The translations under genes and the position numbers were made by a program. This document shows positions 11,401-23,955 of a stretch of 53,565 bases of DNA, piece by piece. Numbering within the stretch: position 1 is the first letter of the stretch; the number at the start of each line of letters is the position of its first letter. Origin of the DNA: Vitrella brassicaformis (Eukaryota > Sar > Vitrellaceae); contig CDMY01000549.1 in NCBI GenBank assembly GCA_001179505.1, positions 1-53,565 on the forward strand, written 5' to 3'. Under the pieces are notes generated by a model. That model ran no database searches. It was given only the letters and a program-made list of their open reading frames with translations, and was not told the DNA's origin.

Positions 11401-12544
11401 GTGTGCGTGTGTGTGGGTGTGCAGGTCAAGAGTTTGATGCTGGTCAACTTGTCCAAGAAAGCGACCGAAGACGACGTGCAGAACGCCTTCGAAGACGCCG
11501 GTGAGTGCGTGGGATGCGGATTGATGCATCCATCCATTCATCCATCCATGTGTGTGTTCAGGTGAGATCGAGAACATCAAGATCCTCAAGGACAGGGAAA
11601 CCTACGAAGTGAGTCAGCTGAGCACACCAACACACCAACATTATCACTCACCTAGAAGAGAGACAGACAGACAGACAGACACCTGCATCCACCCAATGCC
11701 TTGCCGTGGTGTGGTCCGGTGTGTGTATGTATGTTATGTCGTCACACCCACCGCATACAAACAGCCCCGTGGCATAGCCTTTGTCGACTTCGCGACCGAG
11801 GAGGGCTGTATCGCCGCAGCCCAAATGGACGACGTCGACATCAAGGGACAAACCGTTCAGGTCCGTACTCCTTCCCCCCTCCCCCCATGTCGTTCCCACT
11901 GTGTGTCTCTGTGTGTAGATGCGTTGGGGCGGCGAGCCGGGCGGCCGCGGGGGCGGCAGGGGCGGCAGAGGGGGTGGCGACAGAGGTGCGCACACCCACA
12001 ACACACCATAGAACACAGGCACTCAGACAGACAGATGCTCTCTCTGCATCAATCCTGTCTGTCTGTCTGTCTGTCTGTCTGCATCAATCAGGTGGGCGTG
12101 GCGGCCGCGGGGGCGGCAGAGGGGGGCGAGGGGGTGGGGGCGATAGAGGTGCGCAATCACACCAACCTCGAGACCCACGAAAGAGGGCTTCACTCGCACA
12201 ATGTGTGTGTGTGTGTGTAGGTGGCCGCGGTGGTCGTGGTGGCGGTCGTGGCGGCCGGGGAGGAGGGCGGGGCAACGCCGCTGCTGCCGCGGCCAACAGA
12301 GGTGCGCATAAGCGGGCATAGAGACGAACACGCATATGTTGTCGGGATGACGAGTAAGTACTGCTGTGGTTGGTGTATTGTATTGTGTTGTGTTGCGTTG
12401 TGTGTGTTCAGGTGACGTGCAGGCCTTTGGCGGCAAGAAACAAACGTTCGCTGACGACGGTCGGTGAGAGAGGCAGAGAGGCAGGCTGCCAGAGGATTTG
12501 ATGTCCGTCTGGCTGTGTGTGTGTGTGCAGATGACGAAGACTAG
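8408..12544 (+). CDS. Nucleolin/Nsr1/Gar2-like protein: Lys-Ala/acidic repeats, two RRMs, RGG tail
   Basis: The N-terminal half (exons 8633-10860) alternates K/A/P-rich blocks (VAAAKAKAKGKAAPKPAAAK type) with Asp/Glu runs, as in the nucleolin N-terminus. RRM1 starts at about 10942 with KLFVGNL (RNP2) and has RGFAFITF (RNP1). RRM2 starts at about 11425 with LMLVNLS and has RGIAFVDF, split over three exons. Exons from 11919 to 12301 encode Gly-Arg-Gly tails, and the last codons are acidic, with TAG at 12542. Nucleolin-family proteins bind pre-rRNA and histones in the nucleolus. The start is uncertain: the ATG at 8408 with a donor at 8444 joins in frame to the exon at 8633, but a later ATG at 8627 inside the presumed intron is also possible. 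The short all-acidic exons (near 9177, 9803 and 9921) may be optional. Confidence 0.85.
9284..10391 (+). repeat. Serially duplicated exon-intron units inside the nucleolin-like gene
   Basis: Exons starting near 9290, 9609, 10020 and 10265 are near-copies. Each starts after gtcag|ttgctgccgccaagg, encodes a VAAAKAKAK..KPKPKAAAK block and ends in an Asp/Glu run before a ggtcagtca-like or similar donor. The shared intron edges show that whole exon-intron units were duplicated, not just the coding repeats. Confidence 0.75.
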
Positions 12545-13360
12545 ACAACCAGAGGGTAGAGGAGTCCAGTGGTGTGGGGGCTGGCTGCCTGCTTGGCCAC
12601 TCGCTCACCGACCCACTCACTCCTCAACACGCAACACCATAGACACCATACCATACATAAGACACACACCCTGCCTGCCTGCGATACTTACATACAAATC
12701 CGTATACCCATCCATCTTTCATACGCTTTGTGTGTGAGAACACGTGTGTATGTGATGTGATGTGATGGGATGTGTGCGCCAGAGTTTAAGCCATCCATGA
12801 CTGACTGACTGACTGACTGACCTTCACTGACTGGCCGATGCATGCTTGTGGGAGGGATGGATGGATGGATGGATGAGAGAATGGATAATGGTTGGAGGGA
12901 TGGGGCCCAAGGTTTTACAGACAGACAGGCAGGGAGGGGAGGGGAGGGGAAAAGGCAGACCGACGCGGCGCACCGTGCAAAGAAAGGATAAGGCATCGAT
13001 TCGACCGGATACACACGACAAGGGATGGATGGATACCACAGGAGATGTGTGTGCATATTTGTGGTCTGGTTTGGTTTGTGCGAGAGCCTGCCCGCAGCCC
13101 GCAACCTACTGAGCTGGCTGAGCTGACCGACTGCCAAACATGCATATGTATGTATGGGTGCATCCAGACACTGACGCGGACATCCATCGGACATCGGGCA
13201 CCACCCATCGGGCGTTTTGAATCAACCACCGAATGCACACACGCACATACAAAACCGCTCTCTCTCTCACTCACTCACATGCTGCCAAAACCTTCAATAA
13301 AGGCTCACACACACACACACACACACAGACACACACTCACGCAGCCATCTGTCTGTCTGT
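12545..13360. other. Convergent 3' spacer, simple repeats only
   Basis: This is about 0.8 kb between the stop codons of the nucleolin-like gene (+) and the aminotransferase (-). It holds (GACT)n near 12800, (GGAT)n near 12860 and 13020, and (CA)n at 13300-13340. The sequence cttcaataaaggct at 13289 contains AATAAA on the + strand. No coding signal is visible. Confidence 0.6.
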
Positions 13361-15591
<2,231 letters not shown>

Positions 15592-15607
15592 CGCCGCAAG
15601 ACCTTCA

Positions 15608-16250
15608 AGTGCGAGCTCGGATTTGGAACCCTTTAACCCAAACCCAGCGCCAGTCCAGCGGCACGTCCCGACGATCCTCATCCCTCCCTCGTTCAGCGCT
15701 CTTCCTTCGCTTCAGTGACGCCGTGGAGACCAGACGCCGCCCGAGACAGCATGCGCCACGCAAAAGCATCAGCTGGACACCGCGGCTATCGGAGGGTGAT
15801 CTGTGCCTGAAGGAGCGAGGCATCTTGGAGGGAGGCTCTCGTGCCTTTCAGTCGCAGCGGCAGACCCGTGCAGTGTTGTCGGACCTACCTAAGGGCAAAT
15901 CAGATCAGGATCAGTTGTCGGATTGCATGTTTGCACGGTGACTCATTGTGCTCGCGTGTGCGTGGCGGGAGCCTTGGCAGATAGTCGTCGTGGAATGGTC
16001 GCTTTTGGTCAACAAACCGTTGACGACCAATGGGTGTGAATCGTGGCTGGCTGTGCGTTGAGTGAGTGAGTGCTCTTTTTGTATCAGTCAGTCAGTCAGT
16101 CAGTTGCTTGCCTTCTTTAGTGTAGTCGGTGGGCGGCTTGCAGCACAGCAGCCTGTCTGTCTGTCTGTCTGCCTGCCTGTTTGTCTGTCTGATTGGGAGA
16201 GAGCAGGTCTTGTTGAGCGAGTCTGCTTGTTGCTTCTCTTTCTCTCTTTG
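15608..16250 (-). repeat. Right arm of the ~0.65-kb inverted repeat; divergent promoter
   Basis: This is the reverse complement of the segment at 1-690. It fills the divergent space between the aminotransferase (start 15591, -) and the LNR/TSP1 gene (start 16425, +). The telomere-like element ggaaccctttaacccaaaccc is at 15625-15646. A (GTCA)n tract at 16085-16104 and (TGTC)n tracts at 16155-16195 match the left arm. Similarity runs on past the aminotransferase promoter toward the LNR/TSP1 start. Confidence 0.85.
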
Positions 16251-16424
16251 TCCTCTTGCCGACGTCCACTGCGTGCACTGAGCGAGCGCACGTGTCTGTT
16301 ATTCTCGCTTGTCTGTCTGTCTGTCTGTCTGTCACTCGTTCACTCACTCACCCACCCCTTCATTCATTCATTCATTGATTCATTCGTCAGCGAGCTCTCG
16401 TGGCGCATAGGCGGACAAGCCTGT

Positions 16425-19400
16425 ATGTCGCGAGTGGTGCATTCGGTTGTTGTGTGTGGCATCGCTCTGCTCGGCTTGCTGGTCGTCTACATGGGGGGTA
16501 ACNNNNNNNNNNNNNNNNNNNNNNNNNNNNNNNNNNNNNNNNNNNNNNNNNNNNNNNNNNNNNNNNNNNNNNNNNNNNNNNNNNNNNNNNNNNNNNNNNN
16601 NNNNNNNNNNNNNNNNNNNNNNNNNNNNNNNNNNNNNNNNNNNNNNNNNNNNNNNNNNNNNNNNNNNNNNNNNNNNNNNNNNNNNNNNNNNNNNNNNNNN
16701 NNNNNNNNNNNNNNNNNNNNNNNNNNNNNNNNNNNNNNNNNNNNNNNNNNNNNNNNNNNNNNNNNNNNNNNNNNNNNNNNNNNNNNNNNNNNNNNNNNNN
16801 NNGGCGGGACGGATCGGGCAGACAGGCCAGGGGGGGCGGGGGGAGCAGCAGCCACATCAGGAAGATCACACAGCGCAGGAGGCGGCTGCAAGGTGCGGAA
16901 TACACATACACAAACACACGTCCTCATGCATCTGTGTGTGTGTGTGTGTGTGTCAGCATCAGGGTCCCCCTCGTCGATTCCCTCCGACTGCAACGGCATG
17001 TGTCGGTCACAGGACTGGTACGCCGACGGTGTCTGCGACATGGAGTGCTTCTCAGAGGAGTGCGGTTGGGACGGCGCTGACTGCGCCGGAATGCCGCGAA
17101 TCAATGCCTACCAGCAGCAGCAGACACAAGACGGAACCAACAGGCGGGACAGGAGGAGACGGATGCAAGGTGAGCGAGAATTCACAGGCACCCATGTGTC
17201 TCGGCTTCCTTGTGGACGCGTTTGTCTTGTCTGTGTGTGCGCTACTGTGATGGAAGTTGGTTCGAATTCGGTGGTGATTCCCGAGACGTGCTTTGGGGAC
17301 TGCCGTGATTTGGAGTGGTTTAATGACACGGTGTGCGACTTTGAGTGCTACAATTATGCTTGTGAATTCGACGGCGGCGACTGCGAACCTGGTACGCACG
17401 ATGGAAGAACCACTCGGCCGCTGGATGTGGGTGAGATTGTGTGTCTGTGTGATTCTGTGCAGGTCTAGAGTGCACTGATCTGGCTTCATATTGCAAGTGG
17501 AACGAGACCTGTCAATCGCAAGACGACGGGTCAGCTCACATATACCCACACATGGATGAATGGACTGGATGGAGGCATGTCCGTGTGTTGGGTATTATCT
17601 CTGTGCAGGTTCGGTCGCTGTGAGTCTCTGTGTTCGACGATCGAATGCTCAGAAGAGGAGAACGAAGTCTGCGAGGTAAAGGACGAACCCAGCGAGCCCC
17701 ACACACAAAGAGATGCGAACACGGATGTCCTCTGTGTGTGTGCAGGTTCAGCGGATCCCCGAGGGCGAGCCGGGCGCCGGCAGCGGGGTGGGCAAGTGCG
17801 TCTGTGCAGAGAACTACGTCCGCGGAGACAACGACGAGTGCTTCCAAGGTCGGTACCCTCATCGTCAGCACACTCACACGGCTAACACATGGATGTGTGT
17901 ATTGTTTGTCAGTTCGCGACTGTGCGGTTGGCGAGTGGAAGGATTGGGGTGAGTGCTCCAAGTCGTGCGAAGGGGGCGTCAAGAAGAGAACACGAGAAGT
18001 CACGGTAAGTACGTCCACACACTACTCACGCTCGTCCATGCCTCATCGATGTATCCCCTGGATCCATGTGTGGATGCAGGCCGAGCCGCAGGGCGGCGGT
18101 GAGGAGTGTCCCGAACTCGAAGAGACAGCGCCATGCAACGATCAGCCTTGCCGTACGCATCACAAAGACACGTTGGGCATCCGTTGCATATGTCTTTGTG
18201 TCCCCCCTGTTGTGACATCAGCTGTGGCGTGTGTGGTGGGTGACTGGTCGATATGGTCGCCCTGCTCCAAAGACTGCGGCGGAGGCAAACGGAGGAGAGT
18301 CAGAGAAATCACCGTAAGACAAACCCACACTCACCACGGACACACGAGGGACGGAGAGACGTATGTGTGTGTCGTGTGTGTGTCAGACTGAGCCCCAGCA
18401 CGACGGTGAGGAGTGCCCCCCACTCAGCGAGGAGGAAGACTGCAACACCGAACCATGCAGTAAGGGACCTTTCTTCACAATGAGCTTCACCCACCTGTGT
18501 GAATGCATGGATGTCGTTGATCGGTGCAGAGACGGACTGCACGGTGTCTGACTGGTCTGAGTGGGACAAGTGCTCAGAGGAGTGCGGCGGGGGCACACAA
18601 TCAAGGACCAGAACCGTCGTGGTCAGTATGCACGCATCAGAGCACGGCTGATTACCGTATCAACCGTTCCCACGTCTGCGTGTCTCTTCTTGCTGTCCCG
18701 CAGGAGCCGGATCAGTCTGGCGGTGCGCCCTGTCCCGAGCTGTCAGAAGAGAGGGCATGCAACGAAGACCCGTGCGGTGAGACAGACAGACAGACAGAGA
18801 GATAGACGGGCAGGGGAATGGATGTGTATGTGTGTGTGCAGCGGTCGACTGCAAGGTGGGTGATTGGGGCAACTTCTCTGAGTGCTCCAAGTCGTGCGGC
18901 GGCGGCACCAGGACCAGAAACAGAACAGTCGAGGTACACAAGAACAAACAAACAAACACAGTGTGATGTGCATACGCACCTGGATCTTCTCTGTCTGGCT
19001 GGCACAGGTTGAGCCGTCCGACGATGGCGATCAGTGTCCCGACCTCGAAGAGACTGAGGAATGCAACACACAACCATGCGGTACGTTCGCCACACTACAC
19101 AACCACATGCACACACGGCCACATGGATGTGTTCGTTTGCCTTTTTGTTTGCCTCCATTCCTTCATTCGTTCAGATCCGTGTGCTGGTCTGTCGTGCGGT
19201 CTCAACGAGGAGTGCCGACGGAGCAGCGACAACACGACCGCCACTTGCGAGTGCACACCGCCATTCACGCGAGCATCACCTGAAGCAGAATGCACCAAAG
19301 GTGAAGCAACGAAGCGATCATGTGTTGGACAAGCGTTTGTGTGTGTATGCAATCGTTCTTTCTCTCCGCGTGTGTGCCTCAGAGCGCCCATGGGACGTCT

Positions 19401-20295
19401 TCACTTTCGGCCCGTTCTGCGACGGCGACTGGCCGACCACCGTCAGATGCACCGGTAAACACGTATACATACACACGTCCATGTGTACGTCTCGTTATGT
19501 ATGAGACACAATACATACATACATACATACGTATACATGGGTGGCAGTTGAGGCGATGTACGTATGTATGTATGTATGTATACGAGATCATGTTGCGTAC
19601 ACACGGGCATAGACAAGATGACATACGCCCTCACCCACCCCGCACCACCCACCGCACATACGCATGAATGACCGACAGGCTGGCAGCCAGATGATGGTAT
19701 GATTGTTGGTTGTGTGTCTGTGTGTTGGTTGCTGTGTGGCTGCCTGCCTGTCTCTCGCCTCTCTCCCTGCCTGTCTGTCTGTCTGTCCGCCTGCACCACC
19801 AATCACGCCACCACCCCTCTCTATCCACTCGCCCGTCTCTCTGTCTGTCTGTCCGCCTGCCTGCCTGCCTGCCTGCCTGTCTGCCTGTCTGCCTGCCTGC
19901 CTGTGTGTGCCTCCGTGTCTTGTTGCCTGCCTGCTTGCCTGTCAATCTATCTATCTATCTTCCATGGCTATTGGCCATCGATGTAGATGTGTCTGTCACA
20001 GGTGGGAGCACTATGGAGATCTGGGACGCCTTCTACGGACGAGTCGAGAACGTCCCCGAGTGCCCATCGGACAGCGGCGTCACCGACTGCGGCTCGCCAT
20101 CCGGACTCCTGCAGAAACTCAAAGACCAGTACGTTTCTCACGCACTCATTTTGCGCATCCTCATCTTCTGTATGTGTGTCGTGTGTTAGGTGTGACGGCC
20201 AGGGTAGCTGCACAGTGAAGGCCGACCCAGAGGAGCTGGGGGACGAGTGCCCGGGGGTCGAGAAGTACCTCACCATCGACTTCAGATGCAACTGA
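16425..20295 (+). CDS. Surface/secreted protein: two LNR (Notch) repeats, four TSP1 repeats, EGF-like module, SUEL-type lectin domain
   Basis: MSRVVHSVVVCGIALLGLLVVYMGG is a signal peptide or anchor immediately before a 300-N gap. After the gap come LNR1 (near 16990, CDMECFSEECGWDGADC), LNR2 (near 17285, CFGDCRDLEWFNDTVCD) and Cys-rich exons at 17465-17850. Four TSP1 domains follow, each split over two exons (W..W..CS..C.GG...R.R then C..C pieces), at about 17912-18150, 18223-18460, 18531-18775 and 18841-19080. Next are an EGF-like exon (19174-19300) and a C-terminal galactose-binding SUEL-type lectin (19382-20295) with IWDAFYGR, CDGQGSCTV and KYLTIDFRCN. The stop is TGA at 20293. TSP1/lectin architectures suggest an adhesin or extracellular matrix receptor. 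The last large intron (19456-20001) is packed with (CTGC)n/(TGTC)n. A paralogue lies inverted at the right end. Confidence 0.85.
16503..16802. other. Assembly gap (300 N)
   Basis: Exactly 300 unknown bases interrupt the first exons of the LNR/TSP1 gene. The round number suggests a placeholder length. The inverted paralogue runs off the window at the corresponding point, so it cannot fill the gap. Confidence 0.95.
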
Positions 20296-22512
20296 CGGCC
20301 TCTCACTCTCTCTCCTTGGCCTGTCACCCTTCTTTTTTTACACTTCTCTGCCTGCCTAGCGGATGGATGGATGGATGGCTCGCATTATCGCATCGATGTT
20401 CGATTCCTGTGACAGCCGTAGTCAATTTACACCCATGCATAAGATGGATGGGACGGCCCATCAGGGCGACGGTGTGGTGACGATACCGCTAGTTTTTGCC
20501 GACAGAAAAGGGACGGACGGGAGGGCTGGGGTGTGCAGAGACGGCCATTGGGGGGAATGGGTGGGTGAGAGGAGAGAAGAAGAGGAGAGGAAGCTTCTAT
20601 GTGCGTGACTGTTCGTTGTCCGTCCGTCTGCCTGTCTGTCTGTGTGCCTCTCTCTGTGCCTGTGTCTATGCCTGTCTGCCCGGTGTGATCTGGTTGGTCT
20701 TGTGTGGCTTCCTTGTTGGCTTTTATAAAATATCCTTTTGTCAGTCGGCCGGCGTGGTGTGTATCATGTCCGCAGGCTGTTTTGTAACCACTGGCTACTG
20801 CGTACCCACCCACATTAATGCATAGATAGAGCTAAGGGGCGAGTGGGCGGCCGGGCGAGGGAGGGGGGATGGGCGCGGAGGGGTGCAGGTAGGTCGTTCA
20901 TGCATTTTTGTATCGTACATGCATGAAAGGAGCGACACGGCCAGCCAGCCAGCCAGCCAGCCAGGCGGGCGGGCGGGCAGACAGGCCTCGAAGTCGATTG
21001 CAACCAACGACGCACCAAGTGCACGGGCGGACTGGACGCTGCGGGCATCATGGTGGTCGGCACACGTGTGTTGCGTTTGCACGTATACACATGAGTCTCG
21101 GGCACTGTGGTGTCAGGCATGCACGGTCGGTCGGTGCCATAAAAGCACGGTGCAAGGTGGTTATGTAGGTAGGAGTTTTGTCTCGAGTGAGCAACACAGT
21201 GTTTCAGTGTCTGTTTCTTTATGTCCAGCTGTCTAGCTATCTCACGGACTCGCTATAGTGCTGCATAATGCATGCATACACGCCTCTTGCTGCCGCTGTC
21301 GCTGCTGCTGCTGTGCTGCACGGCAAGCTGCGGCGACTCAGCAAGCGAGGCTTTTCAAGACACTTAAGAACACACGCGCAATGGTGACTAATTGAGGAAG
21401 GGGGAGGGGGGACCTGTGTCGGACGGCGCGGGTCAGGCTTACATGGGGTGGTCGGCCGGCGAGGCGCACGCCACCACGGCTCGCCACGGTTGGCTCGCCA
21501 TGCCACGCCGTGCCCTCTCTCCCCATTGACGCGGCCGTCTGCACAGGTAGGTAGTCGTTTTTATGAGGGGCTGGGGCTGGTGCTGCCTGCCTGGCCGCCC
21601 GGTCTCACTCACTACCTGGGTGGGCTGATCTGGTTGAGTGAGTGATCGAGGGAGAGTGACCGACCGACCGACCGACTGCTATTTATTTCGTTTGGCTGGC
21701 ATCGCTGTCGGTGTTTCTTGTTTGGTGTCCGTTTGTCTGCCTGCCTGTCTGGATGACACGCTGTTTTGTAGGCTGGCTGGCCGCCTCTTTCCTTCCTTCC
21801 CTCCCTGTCTGTCTGTCTGTTTGCTCTTCCTGCAGTCAGAACGAACGAGTGAAGGGGTGGCGGGACTGCTGGGGCGCGTTGCGATTGCCAACGTACGGTG
21901 ATGATATTTGTCCCGGTTTTTCGTGCGTGTGGCTGTGGGCGGCTGCACGCATGGCGCGTCAAGGTGCCTGTCTGCCTGCCTGCCTCGCTGCCTGCCTGCG
22001 TGCATTGCTGCGTGGCTCTATTCTTCATACATACCATGCGTACATCATACCTACCTACCTACCTGCCTACATTATTAATACGTACGTATACGTATGTACA
22101 GGGCAGCACAGCTCGTAGACCAGTACATTCATCCATCCATCCATCGTACACAGTCGCTTCAGTCAATGTCGTACTCTCATCCCATCCATGGTTCCTTTCG
22201 CGTGAGTGGTGCGTGCGTGTTCTGATGGCTGTGGTGCTCACGGCACGCCAAGCTGTCGTTCGATGGAAGGAACGATCGCACCAATGCTCGTACGCGTACG
22301 TGTACGGACATATACGTGTGCGTGTCTCAGACCGATCGCATTGCATCGCATGACATCGCATCAACCCATTTCATCACCGACCTGTTCGTCGTATCGCCAC
22401 TGTTCGTTCACACGCGCAGAACAAAACTGTCATATGCCTTTATTTCTCTCTCGCTCACTATATGGCAAATCCAGACAGACACACGAGCGCTACACGTACC
22501 AAATTAACAGAG
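20296..22512. other. 2.2-kb intergenic region, simple-sequence rich
   Basis: Between the LNR/TSP1 gene and the HAD phosphatase (convergent) no ORF with family resemblance is visible on either strand. It contains (GGAT)n near 20360, (CCAG)n near 20945, (CGAC)n near 21660, (CTGC)n near 21970, (CTAC)n near 22050 and several palindromic tacgtacgta-type runs near 22080 and 22290. It may contain unrecognised non-coding RNA; nothing supports one directly. Confidence 0.6.
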
Positions 22513-23636
22513 CTACCATGCCGACTGCACGGCCGGCTTTACGGCCCTCTCGAGCACCATACCTCTCAGATCGGCAGCCGTCACAAGCGACATGTCAGCA
22601 TACACCCCCTCAGCGCCGTCAAACACCTGGTCCCCCGTCGAGTGTGTGTGGGTGATGACGCACTTCATGTCGGCCTGCAGGGCCGCCTGCAGACCGATCA
22701 GGCTGTCCTCGATCACCAGGCATCGCGACGGCGGGATGGCCAGCCTTTCGGAGGCGGCGTGGTATATCTCGGGGTGTGGCTTCCTGTGCGTCACGTCGTC
22801 GCCTGCCAAGATGAGATCGAACCTCGATAACAGATCCTGCCAGACACAGCAGAACAGAACATTCAAAACACAAACAGGCAGCCCTGTTTGTGTGCTTGCG
22901 GGGTTCCCTTCCTGCTTTGTTCGCCCGCACCTTTCCCAGAAGGTTCTCCAGCACGAACAGGCATGACGACTTGGTGCTTGCAGAGCATATGGCCAGCTTG
23001 GTGCCAGGCGTCCTCATCGCCTCCTCCATCACACGCAGCACTCCCGGCCGCGGCTGCGCCGTCCCCTCAGAGATAAAGCTCTTGTAGATGATTGTCTTCC
23101 TGTCCTGCAGCGTCTTGAGCATCCCTTCACGACCGTCTGTGTCTGCCGGTGGTGGGCCGAGAGTGGAGGATGGCCAGCCGTTCTCGGTGAAGTAGTGGCG
23201 CATCTTGGGGATGCCGCCGCCTATCATATTCTGCAGGACGTCGTAGTACTCGGGCGTCCACTCATACGGTATCGCGAACTCCTGCACACACCCACACAAA
23301 AGGACGAAGGGTGGACGACCACGCCGGCGTGCCATCGTATGCCATCCTTCTCACCCGAAACATGGCGTTGTAAGCGTCTCGATGCAGGCCTTCAGACTCG
23401 ATAATAACGCCGTCGCAGTCGAAGATCAAAGCCCACTCATCGCTGGCTTGTGATGCACCGCCACTCATGACGCTCGCAGATAATGGGCGTTGTCTTAGAG
23501 AGGCGCTCGGCAGCCGCAGTTTCCTCTGGCTGTGTGTTGGTCTTGACGAAAGCAGAAACGAGTGCGCAGGGAGCGGCGAGAAGAAGACGATAGCCAGTAG
23601 AGAAGTGATGAAGGGAAGCGGCAGCGTGGACGCCAT
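22513..23636 (-). CDS. Plastid-targeted HAD-superfamily phosphatase (CbbY-like), 3 exons
   Basis: Exons are 23355-23636, 22931-23281 and 22513-22836. The leader is a hydrophobic signal peptide (FITSLLAIVFFSPLPAHS) followed directly by F and a Ser/Arg/Lys-rich stretch. This matches the bipartite signal-plus-transit peptide with a +1 phenylalanine used by red-lineage complex plastids. The HAD motifs are present: I, FDCDGVIIESEGLHRD (DxD); II, CSASTKSS; III, the Lys in DDVTHRKPHPEIY; IV, VIEDSLIGLQAA. The cap domain lies between I and II. CbbY-type enzymes remove phosphate from sugar phosphates such as xylulose-1,5-bisphosphate, an inhibitor of Rubisco; the precise substrate is not proven here. 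It is divergent from kinase-ankyrin gene 1, with 319 bases between the starts. Confidence 0.9.
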
Positions 23637-23955
23637 CCTGCAGGAAGGCGAGAGAGAACAGCAGTGCAGCGCAAGGAAGAAAGCCAGTAGCTTAAAGCCA
23701 GCAAGGGCTCCTACACCTTTGTCGGCTCAGATGCACCGGAGAGATCACGAAGGCTCTTCACGGGACTGACTCATAGCCGCGTTTGGACAGATCTCTCATC
23801 ACCAGGTACTGAGTGAGTTGGAAGACCTGCAGAAACTTTTCCTTCGAAACTGTCGATTGCGAGCTCATGATTGCAGATCTGCCCCCAATGATGGACTCGC
23901 AAAAAGACTCGGAGGGTCACAGCCACGACGCTCGGTAAAAGACAACAACCAACCA
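23637..23955. promoter_or_regulatory. Divergent promoter between HAD phosphatase and kinase-ankyrin gene 1
   Basis: 319 bases with no TATA box or telomere-like motif that I can see. Part of the right half could be coding if a non-ATG start were used (frame open from 23818), but the first in-frame ATG is at 23956. Confidence 0.35.

Noticed and set aside
15592-15681. In-frame upstream ATG (MRIVGTCRW...) as the aminotransferase start
   Set aside because: The stretch lies in the duplicated promoter, and its translation is not conserved in the left arm. The ATG at 15591 just before RIIa is preferred.
20296-22512. Open frames of 80-150 residues on both strands in the large intergenic region
   Set aside because: They consist of repeat-derived Pro/Ala/Cys/Arg sequence with no motif or exon-like structure.
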